A stretch of DNA of 64,000 nucleotides from Stachybotrys elegans (lineage: Eukaryota; Ascomycota; Sordariomycetes; Hypocreales; Stachybotryaceae). The stretch spans positions 930,001 through 994,000 of the forward strand of contig JAGPNK010000006.1 in NCBI GenBank assembly GCA_020746835.1, in the 5' to 3' direction. Position 1 is the stretch's first letter; each line of letters starts with the position of its first letter. The translations under genes and the position numbers were made by a program. Below, piece after piece: positions 45,064-54,976 of the stretch. Below the pieces are notes generated by a model, which searched no databases, was not told the origin of the DNA, and saw only the letters and a list, made by a program, of their open reading frames with translations.

Positions 45064-45511
45064 GTTGGGCGGTGTTGGATCGAAGGACAACGAAAGCGGA
45101 TCGGGGTTTGGTATCTAGAGAGGGGAGGTGTTGATCCCGTGTCGCCTTTGCGCTCGGCTCGTTGTTCGTCTGGCGCCGTCTTTCGAGGGTCGAAAGTGTT
45201 TTGAGAGAACAGGTGGGTGAGTTGGCGAAGGTGGAAATTCGGATAGAGTCGTGTTGGGTGTCTGGCAGCCAATTATGATCGTGAGAGACGTGGAGGAGTC
45301 ATACCTGAATTTTGACAATTTGTAGCACAGCACTGATGGTGGGGTGTGGCGGGGTGCGGCTAGGACAAGGGCGGTAGGCGGCGGCAGTATTTTCCCAAGC
45401 TGCAACTGGCGTGATCGCCAAAAGTAGTCCTGTATCTCCACGTGACTTCAATTGTAAACATTCAAAGCTCCAAGGCTTCACCAGATTTCGTCGCGAGAAG
45501 CGGGAATCGTC
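45064..45511. promoter_or_regulatory. Divergent promoter SUI2 / BUB3
   Basis: 448 bp between outward starts; includes a CCAAT at about 45267-45271. It must drive an abundant translation factor and a checkpoint gene. Confidence 0.5.
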
Positions 45512-46714
45512 ATGGCGCCCAGTGAGTCCAATGCTACAGTTGCAAGATGTAATGATGTGCTAACTGAAGTTAAGCTACTCAATACGAGGTATCTCCTCCT
45601 CCCGGCGATGCTATATCTGCTCTCGCATTTGCGCCTTCATCCTCGACGAAGCTCCTAGTATCATCCTGGGACAGAAAGGTGTACTGTTACGATTTGTCTC
45701 GCGGGCCCGGAGAAGACTGTCTATCCAACACATACGAACACCGCGCCCCTGTTCTCGATGTATGCTTCGGCGCGAACGATGACGAGGCCTTCACGGCTGG
45801 TATGGACAGTGTGGTCAACAGGTGCGCCTCTAGTATGCTCGCGCTGGTCGAACCTTAGCTCACAAAGTGCATGAAGAATCAATCTCGACAGCGGAGAGAA
45901 GACAGTCATGAGCCAGCACTCTGCTCCTGTGCGATGTGTCGTCTACAGCCGGGCGCATAGTGAGTCTGCTCCTTGCGCACAAGCATGCGGCCGCTGACGT
46001 GTCTCAGATATCCTAGTTTCTGCATCCTGGGATTGCAGCTTGAACCTACACAATTTAAAGGACCCTTCTAGCTCCCCCATCCGAGTCCCGCTTCCAGGCA
46101 AGCCTCATGCCTTGGCCGCCAGCCCCAGCAAGATCGTGGTCGCCATGACGGGACGCATCATTAATATTTACGACTTGGACTCTATAGTCGCGCTCTTCTC
46201 GTCTGGCGGCACAGAACTGAAGCCCTGGCAGCAGCGCGAATCCTCGCTTCGATATCTGACGAGGGCAGTTGCCTGCATGCCCTCAGATGCAGGCTACGCA
46301 ACAAGCAGCATCGAAGGCCGTGTCGCCGTGGAATGGTTTGAAGACACAGCCGAGTCACAGGCCCGCAAGTACGCTTTCAAGTGCCACCGTCAGGCCGCCC
46401 CGGATGGAGATGGCGACATTGTCTATCCCGTCAACGCCCTGGCCTTCCACCCCGTCCACGGCACATTTGCTTCGGGGGGCGGTGATGCAACCGTGGCGCT
46501 GTGGGATGCCGAAGCGAAGCGAAGGCTGAAGCAGTACCAGAAGTTTGCTAACAGCGTCGCCGCATTGGCCTTCTCCAATGATGGCAAGTATCTTGCCATG
46601 GGCCTGTGCCCCGGCTTCGAGACGGGCCAGGAGGACTACAACGGGGCCGGCCAAACGTCCATTGTCATCAGAGAGCTCGGCGAGAACGAAGCCAAGGGCA
46701 AGGGCGCTAAATAA
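45512..46714 (+). CDS. BUB3: Spindle checkpoint WD40 protein Bub3
   Basis: Exons 45512..45521, 45575..45821, 45877..45959, 46008..46714, 348 aa. The 10-nt first exon gives MAP plus one base. Splicing then yields TTQYEVSPPPGDAISALAFAPSSSTKLLVSSWDRKVYCYDL, the expected Bub3 start. WD-type blades follow: VLDVCFGANDDEAFTAGMDSVV, APVRCVVYS, ILVSASWDCSLNLHNL, GRIINIYDL, NALAFHPVHGTFASGGGDATVALWD, and VAALAFSNDGKYLAMG. The EGRVAVEWFED segment is a Bub3/Rae1 hallmark. Bub3 binds phosphorylated MELT motifs of the kinetochore protein Spc105 and brings Bub1/BubR1. The second and third introns are 55 and 48 nt. The gene is intact. Confidence 0.95.
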
Positions 46715-47016
46715 GCGATGTTTTAGATCGGCGTTCGGATAAGATACTGGGATTACTCCACTGGTTATGTTGTAGCTTGAAAGGAAACTATTGGGACTGT
46801 GATACCATTCATGAGGCTATAGTGCGGTGAGCAATGTTGACAACATACATCTTGCTCATTTGTTTGATTTGATATGAATGGAGATGGCCTCTGTTAACCC
46901 AAACCTCCTTATATTGCCGCGATAGCCACTTGTCTGTCTGCAAAACCTCTCTTTGGTACCAGCCATACTCCCGAACCTGCCCTTGCTTGTACTTGTATCC
47001 GGATGCACCACTCTGG
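46715..47016. other. BUB3 3' flank and possible minus-strand coding frame
   Basis: An open minus-strand frame (46809-47291) overlaps the next entry in another frame and has a protein-like composition (SYEAQDTRPLQRLPSFNAEM, YKQGQVREYGWYQREV), but it lacks a convincing start. See the related finding. Confidence 0.3.
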
Positions 47017-47703
47017 TCAGTCAAAACCATCTCTGCATTGAAACTGGGAAGACGCTGGAGGGGGCGAGTGTCCTGTGCTTCGTATGACTTTGTAATCCGA
47101 GATGCGAACACCAACCCGGAAGATGTAGCGCCCTCTTTTCTGTACTCGCCGATCCGAGTGCGGGGGAAGTGGTTGGTGTCGTTTGCGAGGCAGGCTGGGC
47201 GAGATAGGCTCTTTGCGTACACATGCGCCAAGATATTCAACGTCGGTGCTTGAGGTTTCCGCGGCATCATTCTGAGCCTCCGAGAGCACAAGGTCCTGGT
47301 TGCGGATTGGCGGTTCTAGATCGAAGAGAGATTGTGTTCTTACTATACTCGACTCGTGACAGCTTTGTGAAATAGCCTTGCTGGAAGGTGGCTGTCTCGC
47401 ATCCATCGTCTTTCTAATCCCACCCTGGGTAACAGAAGCGGGTGTCTCGTTCGAATGGTGATGGGACGGAGTGAGTAGTATAGAATTACACCTATAAACT
47501 CTTAGCATCATATCCATATCAGGTGAATGAATTGGGACAGACTCTTGATAACCCACGTCTCCGTTTCTAGGAGAAGGTTCGCTTTGTGTTCGTTGCCTTG
47601 GCTTTTTTGGCCGGGTAGGTAGGTTCGTAGAATGCTGGGGGATTACACAATGACCCGGACTGTAAAGCGACTCCATCTGTGGTGAATATTCTGCGATTTT
47701 CAT
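47017..47703 (-). CDS. Hypothetical protein (weak)
   Basis: A 228-codon ATG frame with no recognisable domain, rich in Ser, Pro, Arg and Gln (for example PTRPKKPRQRTQSEPSPR). It overlaps a 160-codon open frame on the same strand that extends to 46809, so the 3' end may be spliced into the other frame with an intron in about 47200-47280. I could not settle on one splice model: donors GTTGAA and GTACGC and acceptors CGCCCAG and GTACAG all exist. The gene may be degenerate. Confidence 0.3.
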   Translation of the reverse strand: MKIAEYSPQMESLYSPGHCVIPQHSTNLPTRPKKPRQRTQSEPSPRNGDVGYQESVPIHSPDMDMMLRVYRCNSILLTPSHHHSNETPASVTQGGIRKTMDARQPPSSKAISQSCHESSIVRTQSLFDLEPPIRNQDLVLSEAQNDAAETSSTDVEYLGACVRKEPISPSLPRKRHQPLPPHSDRRVQKRGRYIFRVGVRISDYKVIRSTGHSPPPASSQFQCRDGFD

Positions 47704-48907
47704 AAGACAGAATACTTATTTGATGTGGAAAGAGTAGAACGCGATGCAAACATAGACGCGCTATATTTTGTATTGCGAAGCCGTTTGGGGCCCGGCATGT
47801 GAACTGGATGAACTGAGGAAGGAGCGACCGCTGGCCGTTTTTTACCTCTCCTCGAGACGAAATATCCCACAAACGTACCTCTATGGTTGCGTGCATTTTG
47901 AGTACTCTCTTCCACCCGAACACCCGAACATGGTTGTAGATGCATGAAAAGATTTCACCAACAAAGAGAGTATCATGTCTGGAGAAGTTTTAAAACAGCC
48001 TCCTTCCTCCCATCCTCACCCCCTGGAATTCACACCGATTTAAACACTTGCAGCGAGTACACCGAATAAGCCAGATTATGATGAGGAAAAGAGTGTGCAG
48101 TGTAGGGTATAAGCAGTAGAGAGCAAATAAACAGTAGAGGTGGTGCCTAGTGCCCTAGCAACCAATGCAGTCGTAAACAGTAGAGAAGAACAACAACGAG
48201 GCCATCGTCAGGCTGCCCGTACAGGGTAGCCGAGTGGCCGAGCCACAGGTGGCTGCGAGCACCGTCACAAGCCATACATGCGCAGGCATGTGATGCGACG
48301 GGATGTCGAGCTGGCCTCTCATAAGCCAGATTATGTGACTCGAATGTCATGTTACAGCTGTTTCTGTCGGCAAAATATAATGTACTCCTGAAGCCGCAGC
48401 GCACCTAAACCTTCACTCCAACCTACCTACCCGCGCGAGGGGGGTTTTTAAACATCGGCAGCATATAACACGAGCATACGCCCCAATTTACCCAGTTGCT
48501 CTTTCCCTTAACGACAGCTAGTTTCTTTAACAATCGAATTGTTCATTTAACATTACAATAACAGAGATACAACAGCATATCATAAGGCTAACATTGCTAC
48601 TGAATTTCTTGAATTTTTTTACTTTAAAATCATGATATTTTTATACAAGTATACGCCTCTATTAGTCAAGGGGCCTTGATAAAATTTTAACATTATGCTA
48701 TCAGACTTGTAGCACACTGGCCTAAAACCCGGTTGGCCTGCTAGGTACTTAGGCATCATCCTCAGGGGCGTAAATCCAACGGGTCCAGCCATGAGCACCC
48801 ACTCTATGGCCAGCAGCTTGCCACATCGCACCTGTCTGAAGAGAATACCCGGGAGCCTGAGGAGGTATCGGCATCCATCGCCCATTGCACGGTTCGAAGT
48901 GAGCATT
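47704..48907. other. Intergenic region with an AT-rich patch
   Basis: Between the weak ORF and the aldo/keto reductase 3' end. About 48440-48710 is clearly more AT-rich than the surroundings, with many TA, AAT and TTT words. No coding capacity or tRNA seen. Confidence 0.45.
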
Positions 48908-50436
48908 CTACGGCTCAGGCTTGACAGGTGGGATAGGCTGACGGATAACAGTCAGTATGGTACATCGGACAGACCAGGAATGGCTCTTACCTTTGGGTCC
49001 TCGACGTAGTCAAATTCTCCGCCCATTTCCAGAAATGAAATCTGTGTCATAGCAGATGGAACCTGATTGCCCCAGAGCATGTTGTGCGGAAAGCCAAGAT
49101 CGAAAGGAACAGCCGACTCAATATCGTGCAGGTCTTCCACCCTGAGATTGATTGAGAGAGCGTCAATGTTTCCCTTTAGATGCTCGACCTTGCGCCCACC
49201 AACAATGGGAAAGACGTATGGTGCCTTGTGCATGACATATGCCAAGGCGATGCTGGTGATGATGCTGTTCTTACGCTTCGCAATCACCTCCAACACCTGA
49301 CTGACCTTGTCAGCGGATTCGCTGTGACGCCCAGAGGGTCCCGCTTGTTTGCGTTGCTCCTCTGTTTTGTATCGGCCATTACCCAGGGCTCCCCAGGGTA
49401 CGAGGGCCATGCCTTCAGTCCTGCACATGGGAATGATGTCTCGCTCAAAATCGCGCCTATCGGCACTCCAGCGGCCTTGGTAAACACAAAACTGACGAAG
49501 CCCGTGGGCCCTTGCATACTCGTTGGCTTTGCTATCAAAACGTGTTAGCGAGATGCTTGTGATACAGAGGAGGAAGAGCTGGCAGCGGACCTAACCACCC
49601 AAGCCGGTGAGTCACTGATACCCAAGTACAAGACCTTCCTAGCCAGAACCAGACGGTTCAGAGACTGCATCAATTCGGGGATGGAGCAGCTGTAGTCCCA
49701 CCAGTGGACATAGAGCTAATATAATATTAGAAACACGCACCACGAGCAGTCAGATGTTCAACTCACCAGATCAATATAGTCTGTCTGGAGCTTCCTGAGG
49801 CTGGCATTGACCGAAAGCTCAAGACTCTTGGTGCCATTGCCCGTATAATTGGCCATCACGGGCGGATGGATGGGGCCTGCCATGAAGTTTGTGGTGTACT
49901 TGGTAGCAAGAACTTGGTCATTTAGTATTCGACATTCGTTTAGAGACGCAAATAGGTATCAATACCTATTTGATCACGGTTTCCACGTTTTGCCATCCAC
50001 TCTCCAATCCAAGTTTCGGATTCTTGGAATTGGTAATTGCTGGCAGTGTCGATGAAGTTGCCTAGTAGTCAACATTAGTGAGATGCCTGCAGTGACGACC
50101 TGTCTTGGGCACAGCCCCGAAGATGTACGGACCTCCCTGCAGCAAATTGTGAGTTAGCGTAGCCTCATCTGCTTGCTTGCATCTACGCTCACCTGGTCAA
50201 AGTAGTAGTCCAGAATGATTTCAGTAGTAGCTTGATCGCAAGCCCCCATGTAGGACTCCCTGCCACGCGTTAGGCCATATAGTAAGGACCATAATCACCC
50301 TGACGCACCACGCGTTGCCGAAGTTCATGGCACCAAGGCAGAGAGGGCTGACCCGGACGGAAGCTGTGGGTGATAGCAGGCGATACCGTCCCAGATGGGA
50401 CTTTGGCGAGGGGGGACTGTGGAAAGCTGCGCTCAT
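48908..50436 (-). CDS. Aldo/keto reductase (norsolorinic acid reductase / aryl-alcohol dehydrogenase type)
   Basis: Exons complement(48908..48919, 48991..49531, 49591..49715, 49767..49912, 49966..50061, 50133..50136, 50193..50259, 50309..50436), 372 aa. The AKR catalytic tetrad is in place: D71 and Y76 ([10 protein letters not shown]), K103 (VLATKY) and H151 (YVHWWDY). The C-terminal [15 protein letters not shown] binds the NADP(H) phosphate in this family. Seven short introns are unusual density for this window. The third coding piece counted from the start is a 4-nt microexon, GGAG (50133-50136), needed to give DQGGNFID. The last exon (PEP-stop, 12 nt) is less sure: without that splice the frame ends at 48952 with a different tail. 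Substrate unknown; no biosynthetic cluster surrounds it. Confidence 0.85.
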
Positions 50437-51307
50437 GATTGCGACCAAGACGTAAGGGTGTATGTCAGTACGAAGCTGCGTAAGCAAGAGGGAGAGATGG
50501 CTTAATGCAGAGACTTGGCTCGACTCTGCATTCAAGTTGGATGAGGCAGTAGGTAGTAGTGAACAAAGAGAGTCGACGAAGGACCATTTCTAGCCTGAGG
50601 AGGATTTATTCGCTTTGAGGTCACACGCAACTGCCCCAGAACTGCCTTCCCATTTCTAGGCAACCCACAACCGAGAGAACCGCTGGACCTGCGTCGCAAA
50701 TGGAATATATTCCATGAGCAGTTCTACTCCATTGCCGGCTGCGACTTCTTTTCGCCAGTAGAGAAACCGGAGCATGGTTCATGGGCAGCAGCCTACCTCC
50801 CTACTGACCTACAAGTATCTTGCCTACACCCAATTGATAAGAAGCCGGGTATTGGCACCTGGACACCCTTACTGTCATACCTCGTCCCAGGCGGGTCGTT
50901 GGGATACGAAATCGAGAGAATATCAGGCGTGATATGCATATAAACCAGGAATACATGTTGCAGAACGCACAATGCTACTGATTCTGCAGAAGGTCCCGAA
51001 TGGTGCTATGATGGCCCAGTCACGATGAGGGTGAGGACAACGATCAATCAAGTGGTTCCTTAGATAGAGGTAGAGGTAGTAAAATGACCCGTCATTTCCA
51101 ACCTCACATCACCCCAGCATATTTGAGTGGATCCAAGGAGAGGAGGGCTCCGGGGTATTGCCGGAAACCTGACCACTGACTTCCAACGTCTGAACCAACT
51201 TCCATTACTGAAGTCTCAAACCGTAAATCGCCTTTCCGACTTGCCCTCGACGCCTAATTGCACAATTATTCCGGGGATTGATGTGATTCTGACGATGGGC
51301 CATTGAG
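50437..51307. promoter_or_regulatory. Divergent promoter, aldo/keto reductase / PPR-like gene
   Basis: 871 bp between outward starts. No gene; no site can be assigned with confidence. Confidence 0.4.
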
Positions 51308-53983
51308 ATGGCCGCTCCACAGCCTGTGCCATCGCGCGCACTTCTCCATGCACTCCGTGGCATCCTCCTCACAGCATCCTGCTCCGTAGCTCTTCTCGCC
51401 GAGGAGCGACGACGCCGCATCAAGTTCGCACACCAAGCGCTCGAAAATGCACGCAAGATTCATTCTGCCAAGACGGCCCGCAACGCAGCCATCCGGGCGG
51501 ACAGCAACGGCATCTTCAGCGAACATGGAGCTGTTTTCGACGAAGACACCCTCGCTGCTCTCCAGCGTGCAGACTTGGAGAGATTGAAGCGCCATCGTCA
51601 CCTCAATTCCCGGAAGGCCGAACGACCACTCGACGACTTCACGTATGAGGCCCCCCGACCGACGATGGCACGAGATCGAGAGCCCTCGGACGTGTACAGA
51701 CACCTTCTACCACGCGCAAAAGCCTATGTCGACGATCTACTAGCAGAGCTTGCCCAGACTACACCTCCGCCCACCTCCTACCCACGCAAGAATATAGATG
51801 CATTGAAGATATCGGGGGGCGAGCCGAAGATCCCTGTTTTGACAGGTTCACGTAGGCAGATGTCTTTTTCTGAGACTGGGACCCTTAATCTCGAGCCCGC
51901 ATCGCTTGACACGCGCCAAGCCGAAACAGAAGCCGCCGGCGAATCTTCTAATGTCGCTCTCAGTGGAAATGGCTGTCCGGAAATTATGGCAGCTGTAGAA
52001 CATCTGGGCAAGGAGGAAGCACGGTACCGTCCGCGCATACACAATGGGCTGTTGCAGGTGCTTATGTCGACTGATACACGGACACCTGCTACACTGCAGG
52101 CTGTGGGATTATACATTGCTCTCCTCGGCAAGGTATCAGCCGCTGATGCAAATGCACCTATGGCATCCGCACAAGACGCCATTGTGCGGCAGGGACTCCG
52201 ATTGCTAAAGAGGTGCGCCAAGATTCACCCAGAGAGTGTCGTTCCCATACTCGCAGCACTGCTCCCTCTAGTTGAGGAGAAGGTAGATATGGTGTCTTTG
52301 TTTCTCCGCTGGCTATTCGAGAACGGCTTGTCTACTGAGACGAGGACGCTGCTACAGTCTTTGCACCAACCCGAGTTCAGGTCAGTTTGGCAAGGGGGTC
52401 GATTTATTTTGCAGAGCTTTGAAAAGTTCAGGAAACTGCAAGATCACCCCAAACGACAATTCGTTGCTGTCCGACAATTTTACCTGCACCTCTGTGATGC
52501 TGGGCTGTTCCAGAGCGTTTCTTTAAAGAAGAAGGACACCTGGGCTCTTCATCGAGCTCTTCTACACTGGGCTGTCGCAGCGGAGGATGTTGCCTTTGCA
52601 GAGGCGCAGATGGAAGCTCTCTCAAAGCTGGATCCTACAGCCGCTAAGCAGGACATCTACATTCAATGTGTCCGAGTCACCCTACCCGCTATCCTTGGCC
52701 AGTGGCGCCAGGTACACTTCCTCTTGGGCAAGCTATGTGCCTCCGACGAAGCGCAGCGGAAACAAATCCATGAGCTCATTGAGCGTCTTGCTCAAATGTG
52801 TGCGCGGGGCCGTTCTGGAGACGAGCTAGAAAGTCTGATCATGGGGTCTGTCACAAGACACGGGCTACCAATAAGCCATAAATGGGCATTGGAGGTGGCG
52901 ACGAAGCATGCGAACAGGGGCGATCTCAACCGCGTCATTTCCTGGCTTGAGTTCTGCCGTGACAGGGGCTTGGAAATGACGTTGGAGTTCATCAAATCTA
53001 TCCAGACTGTGTGCTCCGATCGATGGGGTCTTTCCCAGCAGGATATTATAACATTGCTCGAAAAGCCAAGTGGAAGAGGAGAAGGAATCGAGTGCCTGCA
53101 AAACGAACGGCAAACGGGGATCCGGGGAAGCGCAGCTCACAAGCCAACTGTGCGAGTCGCACCAGCCAAAAGTTCCGCAGACAGTGCTACATACGAACGC
53201 ATGCATTCCCTGGCCAAGAAGACCAGGTGGCGTGATGTCTGTACAGTCTACGAAGGGATGGCGGCTTCTCAGGCACCGGTTTCTGAATCCTGCCTGGCGC
53301 TGGCAATTGAAGCCTATGTAGCCTGCGGGAACCATACTCTTGCGGCCGATGCTCTTGCGGGCTGGGAGAGGAGAGGACACAGGCTACAAGAAGCGTCCAC
53401 ATTGACCCCATTGCTCCTGGCCCGGATCCAAAGCGGAGAGAATGCTTTCACGGTGGTTCGGAGAACACTGTATGAGGGGCACCGTATCGAGGACGTTGTC
53501 TACGACAAGGCAGCTCAAGCACTTGTGGCTCAAGGCGACGTGACGGACTCGGCCGTGATGTGCAAGTTTGCGGCGCGGCAAAACGGTGACGACAATCTGC
53601 TGTACAACAGCAGCAACTTCAAGAACCTCGTCTTCGCATATACGGCAGGAGCGCAGTATCGCAGGCTGGACTCGGTGCTTTCGCAATTCATGTCCCAGCC
53701 AGCGCCATGGCACAGGGATCTGATATGCAAGGATACCATCGAATTCGCAATGAAGGCTGTTGCGAAGAGGGCTGTTGCAGCCGACGGGCAAGCGCCAGCC
53801 AAATACCTATATCATTTCGAAGCGCTGCAAAAGCTAGAGCAGGCGCTGGATTACCATCTTGAGTTCCTGGGGGAGAAGCTGCGTAGGCTAAATGCTGAAA
53901 AGAGCAGCGTATGGGAGAGGATAGGGCTGCTTTCTGGCAACAGGGACACGCCCACGGCACAAGTTGCCGCAAGTGTAGGATGA
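51308..53983 (+). CDS. Large PPR-like helical-repeat protein, probably mitochondrial
   Basis: Single exon, 891 aa, from ATG 51308. The N-terminus (MAAPQPVPSRALLHALRGILLTASCSVALL) has Arg and hydrophobic residues and no acid, as in mitochondrial presequences, then a basic segment (AEERRRRIKFAHQALENARKIHSAK). The rest is long and alpha-helical. Segments such as WRDVCTVYEGMAASQAPVSESCLALAIEAYVACGNHTLAADALAGWERRG resemble 35-residue PPR units, and others (RGDLNRVISWLEFCRDRGLEMTLEFIKSIQTVCSD) fit too. PPR proteins usually bind organelle RNA. I recognise this as a fungal-specific family start (ALLHALRGILLTASCSVALLAEERRRR) but know no function. Confidence 0.82.
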   Translation: MAAPQPVPSRALLHALRGILLTASCSVALLAEERRRRIKFAHQALENARKIHSAKTARNAAIRADSNGIFSEHGAVFDEDTLAALQRADLERLKRHRHLNSRKAERPLDDFTYEAPRPTMARDREPSDVYRHLLPRAKAYVDDLLAELAQTTPPPTSYPRKNIDALKISGGEPKIPVLTGSRRQMSFSETGTLNLEPASLDTRQAETEAAGESSNVALSGNGCPEIMAAVEHLGKEEARYRPRIHNGLLQVLMSTDTRTPATLQAVGLYIALLGKVSAADANAPMASAQDAIVRQGLRLLKRCAKIHPESVVPILAALLPLVEEKVDMVSLFLRWLFENGLSTETRTLLQSLHQPEFRSVWQGGRFILQSFEKFRKLQDHPKRQFVAVRQFYLHLCDAGLFQSVSLKKKDTWALHRALLHWAVAAEDVAFAEAQMEALSKLDPTAAKQDIYIQCVRVTLPAILGQWRQVHFLLGKLCASDEAQRKQIHELIERLAQMCARGRSGDELESLIMGSVTRHGLPISHKWALEVATKHANRGDLNRVISWLEFCRDRGLEMTLEFIKSIQTVCSDRWGLSQQDIITLLEKPSGRGEGIECLQNERQTGIRGSAAHKPTVRVAPAKSSADSATYERMHSLAKKTRWRDVCTVYEGMAASQAPVSESCLALAIEAYVACGNHTLAADALAGWERRGHRLQEASTLTPLLLARIQSGENAFTVVRRTLYEGHRIEDVVYDKAAQALVAQGDVTDSAVMCKFAARQNGDDNLLYNSSNFKNLVFAYTAGAQYRRLDSVLSQFMSQPAPWHRDLICKDTIEFAMKAVAKRAVAADGQAPAKYLYHFEALQKLEQALDYHLEFLGEKLRRLNAEKSSVWERIGLLSGNRDTPTAQVAASVG

Positions 53984-54976
53984 GAGATTTCTTATGTATT
54001 AGAGCGATGGCACTCGGGCGAGTTGCCAATATACTACATAGTATCTACGAATGTTGAATCAGCAAGATTTTATTACCCCCATCCACGCATGTTACACAAT
54101 TCACAGCTTCCAAGTCGTTGGCAGTGCCAACTCTGGCTAACACTATTATCACAGGAAAGCGTACTGGGAAAACAAGCTGGATGCCCCTATTGATGAAATT
54201 AGGTAAATTAGCATTCTCAAGGTTAGTATGGAGTGTGGTCAGATGAGGGCGGTTGTGGTCTGTTCACAGACAGCCACAGCCTATTGGACACAGAGGACAT
54301 CCCCTGCAAGACCCCTGAAAGGGAAAGAAAAGAAGACAGGATGAAAAAAAAAAAAAAAAAAAATTGACGGGAAGGTAACCCAATGGATCCCAGCTCTATC
54401 CTGATTGGCTACGGGCATTCTCAGGCTGTCGAATACTAGGGTAGCTGATTGGAATGTCGGGTTGTGGCACCACTTGTTGCTCGATTGGCATGTGCTAGTG
54501 GGCTCTTTCTTCATCGTTGGATCATGACCGGGCCATTTGTGTCCTCGGTTCCGCTTTCTGGGCCAATCTAATCCCACCTTTTCACGCTGCCTCGTCTGTC
54601 ACCACTTACGCACTCATCACCTTTTGGCCTACAATCCTTTGTCTCCCCTTGTCACAAGCCTCGATTCCTATCTTTGCCTTGGCGAATTGCTTCCCAGGGG
54701 TGCGAGGTGCAGACCATTCCTGCCTCCTCCAGTTCGTTTATATAACTTGCGCTGCTCGCCACCCCACACCACCTGCACCTGCACTTGGTCCTCTCTGCCA
54801 GTCTATCTAATCTCGCCCCTTTGAGCCGTCCCTCCCACCACCCACCCACCCTCCTTCAACAGCACCGTGGCGCCTTTTCCCGCTTCCAGGTCTTGGATCC
54901 GACCCTATACCTGCATAATTCATACCGCCCTGCCATTCGCACCATCGTCCCCCCCTTCCTCCCGTATCGAACGAAC
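53984..54976. promoter_or_regulatory. ERG1 upstream region
   Basis: 993 bp. Contains an A20 run (54344-54363), five CCAAT/ATTGG pentamers (54380-54384, 54404-54408, 54448-54452, 54484-54488, 54563-54567), a TTTATATAA TATA-like box (54737-54745) about 235 bp before the ATG, and pyrimidine-rich leader DNA. The frame is open upstream of the ATG, but only from a TTG. Confidence 0.6.

Noticed and set aside
50101..50136. Reading 50101-50136 as exon (12 extra residues) in the aldo/keto reductase
   Set aside because: Requires a 38-nt intron and splits the conserved GGNFIDTA motif. The microexon model fits family sequence better.
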